DNA from: Bacteroidales bacterium
GTDB taxonomy: Bacteria; Bacteroidota; Bacteroidia; Bacteroidales; ML635J-15
Length of the DNA stretch: 49,202 nt
Direction of reading: 5' to 3'
NCBI GenBank assembly: GCA_031275085.1
Contig: JAISPG010000025.1
Location: forward strand, 1 to 49,202
The notes beneath the pieces are model-generated. The model ran no database searches and was not told the DNA's origin. It saw only the letters and a list, made by a program, of their open reading frames with translations. The translations under genes and the position numbers were made by a program. Shown piece by piece: positions 43,940 through 49,202 of this stretch; the first letter of the stretch is position 1; every line of letters starts with the position of its first letter.

Positions 43940-45127
43940 TCATGTGTCAATTATAATATACTGAAATTTCTTTCTGGCTATTTCAATAAACGGACTATCT
44001 TCATTATCTAATTTTAATATATATATATTATTTTTTTCAGTATTTTTTCTGATCAGCTTATAAGCCTTTGCAGGAAAATTTTTCTTCATGCTGTTTTTAT
44101 ACATCAATTGTGTCAATTGAGATATGACCTTATAATTCTCTATGTTAAAACTCATAACATTTGTGTTGTAATATAAAATAGAAGTAGAACACACTTTACC
44201 TTTTACCGGTGAAGTTTCACGTGTATTGAGTTTTGTTGTAAAAGATTCTATATTTTTTTCTTCGGGAATAAGTAAGAAATGGGTTAACCCTATGTGTGCC
44301 AGACCAAATTGTCCAAAATAGTTACAATCAGGATATTTTTTAATATTGTTAACAATATTATTATACATATAGTTTTCTCTCATTGTCTGAGGAATGCTGT
44401 CCTGACCTCTGTTATAATTATAATATTCAAAATTCAATGATTTCTTTGCCCTGTATATAAGGTCCCTGTAAACAATATAATCATCTGATAATATAGAATA
44501 ATATTGTTTTTTGTTATTTTGGAAATCGTCAAAAATTTTGTTTACCATAGGTTTAATGTTTTTATTATTTATTTCTGTTATACCAGCCAGAGTATTTAAC
44601 GATGACTTTAATGTTTCGGGCATTTTTTTATCTTTAAACAACAGTTCTGCTATAAAAACGAAATTTGTATTCATATCATAATTATCCAGATCCACACCAA
44701 TAATGTGAAACTTATCATCATTTGGTAATTTATCATAAAAGTGCTTTAATTTTTCGTAATGAAATTTTGGAAATTGAGATGCTCTTGTTATATAATCAAG
44801 GCTTTTTTCATCACCTGTTTCCAGATAGTTTTGCAATATCATACCGTGAGCCATGCTTGTTTCCATAAAAATTATACGGACATTTGCATTTTGATAAAGA
44901 TTTGTAAAGACTTTCATGAAAATTTCCGCATTTTCTTTTCTGAAATGATATTCTCCTAACATGAACATCCTGTAATCTTTGACTTTATTATCAAAAATAT
45001 TAGTGTCGTTTTCATTGAAAATTTCAAGATATTCATGTATATATTTTTTATATTCATTTTTCTGAGAATACCCTGAAAAACAAACGAATAATAATATTAT
45101 AAATATATTTGGTTTAAAAGATTTCAT
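43940..45127 (-). CDS. Erythromycin-esterase-like / ChaN-type exported protein
   Basis: A 395-aa protein with a signal peptide (ILLFVCFSGYSQ, cleavage near residue 21). The core resembles erythromycin-esterase and EreA-like hydrolases: FMLGEYHFRKENAEIF near residues 55-70 (GE.H active-site signature), RIIFMETSMAHGMIL near 80-95, FHIIGVDLDNYD near 140, and FGQFGLAHIGLTHFLL near 270 carrying a conserved His. Cytosolic members hydrolyse macrolide lactones. This exported version has no obvious link to resistance and its substrate is unknown. A TraB/ChaN-like alternative is possible. Probably co-transcribed with the downstream HAD phosphatase. Confidence 0.65.
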   Translation of the reverse strand: MKSFKPNIFIILLFVCFSGYSQKNEYKKYIHEYLEIFNENDTNIFDNKVKDYRMFMLGEYHFRKENAEIFMKVFTNLYQNANVRIIFMETSMAHGMILQNYLETGDEKSLDYITRASQFPKFHYEKLKHFYDKLPNDDKFHIIGVDLDNYDMNTNFVFIAELLFKDKKMPETLKSSLNTLAGITEINNKNIKPMVNKIFDDFQNNKKQYYSILSDDYIVYRDLIYRAKKSLNFEYYNYNRGQDSIPQTMRENYMYNNIVNNIKKYPDCNYFGQFGLAHIGLTHFLLIPEEKNIESFTTKLNTRETSPVKGKVCSTSILYYNTNVMSFNIENYKVISQLTQLMYKNSMKKNFPAKAYKLIRKNTEKNNIYILKLDNEDSPFIEIARKKFQYIIIDT

Positions 45128-45234
45128 ATGTTTTGTAAAAATATCAAGAATTTATTAATCAACATCATTTTCAATTAATAAAGTTGATATTTAAAACAAT
45201 TAAACAAGATAAGTAATGTTCCGATATAAATTCA

Positions 45235-45284
45235 CTGTAAGTTCAATTAGCAAATCTTAAATTCAATTAGTAAATGTAACTTTT
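45235..45284. repeat. Dispersed intergenic repeat, copy 2 (internally doubled)
   Basis: Contains GTTCAATTAGCAAAT followed by ATTCAATTAGTAAATGTAAC, a tandem near-copy. The second half matches 6530-6552 (AGTAAATGTAACTTTT). It sits directly upstream of the putative RNA promoter. Confidence 0.4.
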
Positions 45285-45295
45285 AGGAGGAAAAA

Positions 45296-45326
45296 TTTGT
45301 AATTTAAAAAATAATTCGTATCTTAG
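45296..45326 (+). promoter_or_regulatory. Promoter of the putative structured RNA
   Basis: TTTG (45296-45299), 19-base gap, TATCTTAG (45319-45326). This matches the Bacteroidota -33/-7 layout with one deviation in the -7 box. Confidence 0.5.
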
Positions 45327-45331
45327 TCGTT

Positions 45332-45549
45332 GATTTTTATTTAAAATTTTGCGTATGGTATAAACAAAAGAAAAATGTGTATAAAGCACATATAAAATAT
45401 AAATAGCGTTTACTATATTCAGGCTTTCGAAATTACCACTAAAATAAGTCCTGAGAATATTGTAACGCTCGCAGAGATGCGGGCTTGCTTTATTTGGGAC
45501 AAAGGTTGTGGTAAACCTCGAAAGCGGATAAATGTGAGTCCGCTTTTTT
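45332..45549 (+). ncRNA. Putative structured non-coding RNA with pseudoknot and terminator
   Basis: The 5' end is inferred from the promoter. P1 pairs GCGTTTACTATATTCAGG (45406-45423) with CCTGAGAATATTGTAACGC (45450-45468), with small bulges. The loop of P1 holds CTTTCGAAATTACCAC (45424-45439), which can pair with GTGGTAAACCTCGAAAG (45508-45524), giving an H-type pseudoknot or an alternative fold. A small hairpin CGCA-GAGA-TGCG (45470-45481) has a GNRA-type loop, and ATGTG-CACAT makes a 5' hairpin. It ends with the terminator stem AAAGCGGA/TCCGCTTT plus T's (45521-45549). The pseudoknot arm overlaps the terminator arm by four bases, so the two may compete. No Rfam family is assigned. Confidence 0.6.
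45521..45549 (+). terminator. Intrinsic terminator of the putative RNA
   Basis: AAAGCGGA (45521-45528), 10-base loop, TCCGCTTT (45539-45546), continuing as a T-run to 45549. Confidence 0.75.
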
Positions 45550-45722
45550 ATTGCAAAAATTGAAAATCCGACGACGGGAAAACCGCCATAATATATAAAC
45601 AAAACTGTAACTGTTCCCATAAAAATACGGAGTAAAACTGCCGAACACTTAAAAAAGTAGGATAAAAATTAGATTTTACAGATAATAAAAATAGTTTTAT
45701 TGAATTTTTCAGGTTTTTATTC

Positions 45723-45730
45723 TAACTTTG
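45723..45730 (+). promoter_or_regulatory. -7 box upstream of the 50-aa lipoprotein
   Basis: TAACTTTG (TAnnTTTG), with ATTG at 45699-45702 as a weak -33 at 20-base spacing. The leader to 45834 is about 100 nt. Confidence 0.45.
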
Positions 45731-45833
45731 AAAAATATGCAGAGAGTTTTAGAAGAGTTTTAATGAACTTCGGCTCCGATAAAGACCTTAAAATTAATCT
45801 ATAGAAGTTCTTAAAATTTTTAATTTAAATAAT

Positions 45834-45986
45834 ATGAAAACATTAAAATCTTTATTTATTGCAGTTGTTGCAATATGTTCCTTGCAATTTACGGGTTGCA
45901 CAAAAGATGAGATATCAATCGAATCCGAAGCAGCCGTAACCGAATTAAAAGCCGAATTAATATTGTTAGGTGCAAGCGGCGAATAA
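45834..45986 (+). CDS. 50-aa putative lipoprotein, possibly truncated
   Basis: ATG at 45834 and stop at 45984-45986. The N-terminus is a lipoprotein signal (SLFIAVVAICSLQFTGC, Cys22 after a LQFTGC lipobox). About 28 acidic residues follow (KDEISIESEAAVTELKAE). No family recognised. The +1 frame stays open for about 49 further codons past the stop (from near 45973 to 46120), so a frameshift may have truncated a lipoprotein of about 95-100 aa. As it stands it would be a very small outer-membrane or inner-membrane lipoprotein upstream of the S74 protein. Confidence 0.55.
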   Translation: MKTLKSLFIAVVAICSLQFTGCTKDEISIESEAAVTELKAELILLGASGE

Positions 45987-46156
45987 TAGCAACGGAGGAG
46001 ACAGATTGATAATAAGATCAATGATTCTGCAAGAGCAGAACAAAAAAATAACAGTTCAAAATCTCTTGAAAAAACACAATACAACACTAAAACTGAAAAG
46101 TTTATTATGTTTTATAAATTAAAACCTCGCAACGTATAGGCTAATTGCATAGAATT

Positions 46157-47095
46157 ATGAAAAAAATGTTTTTTTTGATAGCATTATTTGCTATCACAGC
46201 AAACGCAAGTGCACAATTGAAAATTAAAAATAATGGAGAAGTAACGATTCATGCGCAGACTCAAGATTGGTGGCCTGCACTACGAGTTTATGTTCCAACA
46301 AAATCTTCGTGTTCTTATAATTTATGGAATTATTATTACAACAAAGATGTATTCTTTGTGTGTGGTGAGGGCTATCTTTGGACAATGAAAGGCGGATATT
46401 TTGGTTCAGATATTACTCTAAAACAGAATATTACGCCAATTGAAGGAGTTTTAGGAAAGGTGATGAGTTTAAATGGTGTTAGATTCCAATATAAAGACGA
46501 AAACAAAGAAAAGAATGATATGGAATTAATGAATGAAGAGGATTTTCGTTTAGGTTTTATTGCTCAGGAAGTTGAAAAAATTTTTCCGGAGGTAGTAAAA
46601 GATATGCCAGATGGCACTAAAGCCATGTCATATACGGATTTGATTCCTGTATTGACGGAAGCAATAAAAGAACAGCAGGTACAAATTGAGCAATTGCAAA
46701 GGCGACTTGATGCATGTTGTAAAACAAGCTCTGAGAATACACTGCCAACAAATAATTCACCTCTCGAAAGAGATTATGAAACAAAAGATGTCGAAAATCA
46801 GCAGAAAAGTTCAATTGTTACTGGAAGTATTGAAAATGCCAAATTGTTTCAAAATGCTCCTAATCCCTTTTCGATGAATACGGAAGTCTATTTTGAAATA
46901 CCTCAAAGTTCAACATCAGCACAATTGCTTATTCATGATATGCAAGGTGTAGAAATTAAATCTTATATGATAACTACTAAAGGTACAGGAACAATTATTA
47001 TTCAAGGTTCGGAACTATTGGCAGGAATGTATATGTACACATTATTGGTAAATAATGCGATTGTAGATACCAAAAAGATGATTTTAACCAGATAA
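46157..47095 (+). CDS. S74 intramolecular-chaperone (tail-fibre-type) protein with T9SS sorting domain
   Basis: A 312-aa secreted protein started at ATG 46157 (MKKMFFLIALFAITANASAQ signal peptide); an upstream TTG is less likely. A short N-terminal part is followed by a peptidase-S74 chaperone domain: FGSDITLKQNITPIEGVLGK near residues 84-103 (SD..LK.NI with the Ser-Lys pair), RLGFIAQEVEKIFPEVV near 133, SYTDLIPVLTEAIKEQQ near 161, then a trimeric coiled coil (VQIEQLQRRLDACC). In phage fibres S74 drives trimerisation and self-cleavage. The C-terminus is a T9SS type A sorting domain (NAPNPFSMNTEVYFEIPQ ... LLAGMYMYTLL). Probably a trimeric surface protein; target unknown. Confidence 0.85.
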   Translation: MKKMFFLIALFAITANASAQLKIKNNGEVTIHAQTQDWWPALRVYVPTKSSCSYNLWNYYYNKDVFFVCGEGYLWTMKGGYFGSDITLKQNITPIEGVLGKVMSLNGVRFQYKDENKEKNDMELMNEEDFRLGFIAQEVEKIFPEVVKDMPDGTKAMSYTDLIPVLTEAIKEQQVQIEQLQRRLDACCKTSSENTLPTNNSPLERDYETKDVENQQKSSIVTGSIENAKLFQNAPNPFSMNTEVYFEIPQSSTSAQLLIHDMQGVEIKSYMITTKGTGTIIIQGSELLAGMYMYTLLVNNAIVDTKKMILTR

Positions 47096-47106
47096 GATTT
47101 TTCATG

Positions 47107-47114
47107 TACTTTTG
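47107..47114 (+). promoter_or_regulatory. -7 box for lipoprotein at 47140
   Basis: TACTTTTG (TAnnTTTG), 25 bases ahead of ATG 47140. It overlaps the start of the longer open frame, supporting the downstream start. Confidence 0.55.
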
Positions 47115-47139
47115 TAGTATAATTCTAAAAGATATAGTT

Positions 47140-47553
47140 ATGAAAACATTTAATAAAAAATTCACTTTATGTATTGTCACCATGATCGTTATCATGCTTG
47201 CTTTAGGTGCTTGTAAAAAGAATAAAGACTATCGTGATAAATGGATAGGAACTTATGAATGTGAAAAAATCCATTTTGAAGAACAAGTAGTAATTGTAGA
47301 TGTAATTACAGAAGGTGATTCTTTTCTAAAAATAACAGAAAGAAATATTGACGAATATACACATGGGGTAAAATGTGATGTAAAAGTCAATGACGATGGA
47401 ATTTTTGAAAAAATATATGATCATAATGGTATTGAAAGACCAAGAATTGACGGAAATTTTAGAGAAGATAGCCTTTTTATATATTATTTCGATTATTCGC
47501 CTAATAGTACTATAAATATCAATTATAAAGGCAAAAAAGTAAAAAGTAAATAA
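47140..47553 (+). CDS. Putative lipoprotein of unknown function
   Basis: A 137-aa protein from ATG 47140. Lipoprotein signal (TMIVIMLALGACKKNKDYR, lipobox ALGAC). The mature part is a small beta-rich domain starting DKWIGTYECEKIHFEEQ and ending STININYKGKKVKSK, which resembles the many short 'lipocalin-like' Bacteroidota lipoproteins, but I do not recognise a family. An upstream in-frame ATG at 47104 lies before the -7 box and is rejected. The stop lies 2 bases from the GH16 start, so the two are co-transcribed. Confidence 0.75.
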   Translation: MKTFNKKFTLCIVTMIVIMLALGACKKNKDYRDKWIGTYECEKIHFEEQVVIVDVITEGDSFLKITERNIDEYTHGVKCDVKVNDDGIFEKIYDHNGIERPRIDGNFREDSLFIYYFDYSPNSTININYKGKKVKSK

Positions 47554-47555
47554 CA

Positions 47556-48569
47556 ATGAAAAAAGAATTAATGTTAATGATTTTGACAGGAATATTTGTT
47601 TTTCCTACATTTGCACAACATCCGTCTCAGGATCAAAATTGGATCGTGATTTTTCAAGATGATTTTACATCATTTAATACAGTACGGTGGAATAAAGCAA
47701 ATAACCATATACATGGCGATGAACCTCAGGTTTATATCAATACTAATGTATATACTGAGAATGGGAAGTTGCTACTTCTAACAAAAAAACAAAATTATCC
47801 TTGTCCAAAAGGAGTGAGTGGATGTCCTAGTTGCCAATATACAGGTATACACAGCTATACTTCAGGTCAAATTAGATCTAAACTAGCCTATAAGTACGGT
47901 TATTATGAAATCTATGCTAAATTACCTGCAAGTAGCGGGTATTGGCCTGCTTTTTGGTTTTGGCATTCTGGTTCAACAAATACAGGTTGTTGGTATAATG
48001 AAATAGATGTTTTTGAAGCATCTGGTTGTAAAACAAATACTGTTGAAAGTAGAGTACATTGGGGGTTTCAATGTCCATCTGATGCTTATGGAAGTTCGGA
48101 AGCTGTTCCACATTCGTCTAACTATTCCACAGGATACCATTGGTATGGTGTAGAATGGACCGCTAATAAAATTACTTGGTATGTAGATCGTAATCCAGTA
48201 AGGTCAATAAATAACAATATGGGCGGGATTGGTATTCAAAATCCGATGTATATTATTATTAACGTAGCATTATTTCCAAATGGTTGGGGATGCAATGTGT
48301 CTAGTAGCTCCATATTTCCAAATTACATGTATGTTGACCAAGCAAATGCTTATCGTTTAAAGTGCGATAAAACTACAGTTGTTAATGAAATACCTAATTA
48401 TAATACATTTTATTATGCCGTTAAAAAATCAATTAGTTTGAGTAGTGCTTCCTCTTTGTCAGTTGGACAAAATATTTCTTTAAAAGCCACTGATTTTATA
48501 GAATTAAAAAATGGCTTTGAAATACCATTAGGAGTAGAGTTATATTTAGATATTACATCTTGTGAATAG
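47556..48569 (+). CDS. Glycoside hydrolase family 16 (beta-glucanase-type)
   Basis: A 337-aa secreted enzyme. Signal peptide (GIFVFPTFAQ, about 1-20). The GH16 jelly-roll domain has the catalytic signature NEIDVFEASG with nucleophile Glu149 and acid/base Glu154. WPAFWFWHSG and HWYGVEWTANKITWYVDRNP flank it as in laminarinases, kappa-carrageenases and porphyranases. The polysaccharide cannot be deduced. The C-terminal 60 residues (SLSVGQNISLKATDFIELKNG ... PLGVEL) form a short coathanger-like surface module, not a T9SS domain. Its fold matches a segment of the RHS giant's N-terminus. Paired with a small lipoprotein, it may be a minimal polysaccharide-use unit. Confidence 0.9.
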   Translation: MKKELMLMILTGIFVFPTFAQHPSQDQNWIVIFQDDFTSFNTVRWNKANNHIHGDEPQVYINTNVYTENGKLLLLTKKQNYPCPKGVSGCPSCQYTGIHSYTSGQIRSKLAYKYGYYEIYAKLPASSGYWPAFWFWHSGSTNTGCWYNEIDVFEASGCKTNTVESRVHWGFQCPSDAYGSSEAVPHSSNYSTGYHWYGVEWTANKITWYVDRNPVRSINNNMGGIGIQNPMYIIINVALFPNGWGCNVSSSSIFPNYMYVDQANAYRLKCDKTTVVNEIPNYNTFYYAVKKSISLSSASSLSVGQNISLKATDFIELKNGFEIPLGVELYLDITSCE

Positions 48570-48672
48570 AATTTTAAAGATGTCATGAGAAACACCTGCA
48601 CCTAACAATCATATTGGCAAAATGACGGCGGAAGTCTCGTAGAAAGTTTACAGCAGCTGCTACTTCGTCAAT

Positions 48673-48945
48673 ATGCCGCCTTTAAACGATAAATATGTTG
48701 ACGAATATGGCAATGTCGGCAGATTGTATGCCAATGCCTACGACCCTGCCCAGATTTTATTTGATATTGTAACTCTGGCAGATTCCGGTTCAAAAGAACT
48801 TTGTAATCCAAATGCAACAGGAACGTTGGACAAGAAAGATGGAAGAGGTGTAGTTGAATATGTTTGTGACGGAAAAGCACTAAACTGTTGGAAAGGAGAT
48901 AAAGTAATATATTGCTGCCCCGGAACTATTGATGCGCTAAAATAG
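48673..48945 (+). CDS. Unknown 90-aa ORF, possibly a gene remnant
   Basis: 90 aa starting MPPLNDKYVDEYGNVGRLYA, with several cysteines near the end (VEYVCDGKALNCWKGDKVIYCCPGT) and no signal peptide. No family recognised. The frame stays open upstream of the ATG to a stop at 48640-48642. A neighbouring frame just upstream also has a protein-like open stretch (YWQNDGGSLVESLQQLLLRQ, about 48612-48671). This suggests a frameshifted or truncated gene rather than a complete one. Confidence 0.4.
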   Translation: MPPLNDKYVDEYGNVGRLYANAYDPAQILFDIVTLADSGSKELCNPNATGTLDKKDGRGVVEYVCDGKALNCWKGDKVIYCCPGTIDALK

Positions 48946-48987
48946 TAATAACAGATATATAAATGAAAAATCTTAAAATTATATAAA

Positions 48988-49202
48988 ATGAAAAATACTG
49001 TCTTTATTAGCTTGTTGGTTTTAGTATTGTTTTCATGCAAAAAAAATGTACCGGAACCTTCTGTTTATGATTTTGAATTAGTAAAAACTTCTAAAATAAT
49101 ATTAAATCCGGAAGACCGAAATCGAAGCAATATTCAATTTGCAGAAACAGATAACGGAAACATTCTTGTTATAAGCTGCGGAAACAAATTGGTATTCTAC
49201 AA
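48988..49202 (+). CDS. Partial lipoprotein, 3' end outside window
   Basis: ATG at 48988, 71 codons to the window edge. Lipoprotein signal FISLLVLVLFSCKKN (lipobox LFSC), then an acidic mature region with no recognised domain (YDFELVKTSKIILNPEDRNR). The end IQFAETDNGNILVIS could begin a propeller or beta-sheet domain, but too little is present to say. Confidence 0.7.
   Translation, partial: MKNTVFISLLVLVLFSCKKNVPEPSVYDFELVKTSKIILNPEDRNRSNIQFAETDNGNILVISCGNKLVFY

Larger units (their letters stand above)
45128..45833. other. 706-bp intergenic region with a putative RNA gene
   Basis: Holds dispersed repeat sequence (about 45235-45284), a promoter and structured RNA (45296-45549), an unassigned stretch 45550-45720, and the promoter of the 50-aa lipoprotein. 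Open frames on the minus strand here cover the RNA and have no protein-like features. Confidence 0.6.

Noticed and set aside
45267..45620. 117-aa minus-strand ORF
   Set aside because: It is the reverse of the putative structured RNA and its terminator. Low-complexity, no family resemblance; promoter and hairpins fit the plus strand better.
46145..46156. TTG start for the S74 protein
   Set aside because: ATG 46157 gives a clean signal peptide; the TTG adds four residues of no evident use.
47104..47139. Longer N-terminus of the lipoprotein at 47140
   Set aside because: The extension lies over the -7 box at 47107-47114 and would destroy the lipoprotein signal's N-terminal position.

Overview
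The window is low-GC, gene-dense DNA from a member of the Bacteroidota, most likely class Bacteroidia. Evidence for this: several type IX secretion (T9SS) C-terminal sorting domains; two probable T9SS machinery genes (porZ, porT); the conserved block YceD/DUF177-rpmF-plsX-fabH; a DUF2723 membrane protein; and many copies of the Bacteroidota -7 promoter box TAnnTTTG upstream of genes. Genus cannot be fixed by eye.

Layout. 1-4928 (minus) is the first 1642 codons of a giant secreted SpvB/FG-GAP/RHS protein that runs off the left edge. 5.3-8.7 kb holds an MscS channel, then about 1 kb of non-coding DNA with a 220-bp inverted-repeat element and a 41-bp tandem repeat array in the leader of a DUF6261-like gene. 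8.7-14.7 kb holds two tandem paralogous beta-helix T9SS cargo genes with duplicated promoters. 14.9-28 kb is mostly housekeeping: DUF368, aroE, a DUF2723 protein, a TetR regulator with a clear palindromic operator, a CDF metal transporter, tRNA-Phe, yraN, a small T9SS protein, leuS and a phosphohexomutase. 28.1-36.3 kb looks like one long plus-strand transcription unit: M23 peptidase, dxr, rseP, an unknown exported protein, rdgB, porZ, recO. It is convergent with yceD-rpmF-plsX-fabH. 39-45 kb holds an exported flavin-reductase-like lipoprotein, a 149-bp inverted-repeat element, porT, an FAD oxidoreductase, a LysE exporter, a HAD phosphatase and an erythromycin-esterase-like protein. 45.1-49.2 kb is accessory: a putative structured RNA with its own promoter and terminator, a 50-aa lipoprotein, an S74-chaperone T9SS protein, another small lipoprotein, a GH16 glycosidase, an unknown ORF and a partial lipoprotein.

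How the parts fit. Envelope biogenesis dominates: fatty acid and phospholipid initiation (fabH, plsX), isoprenoid precursor (dxr), a possible polyprenyl-phosphate transporter (DUF368), amino-sugar phosphomutase, site-2 protease, M23 peptidase and T9SS parts. The accessory loci supply secreted or surface-anchored cargo.

The least explained items are the structured RNA at 45.33-45.55 kb, the repeat array plus DUF6261 unit, the two inverted-repeat elements, the beta-helix pair and the RHS giant. All family names come from motif recognition without database searches.
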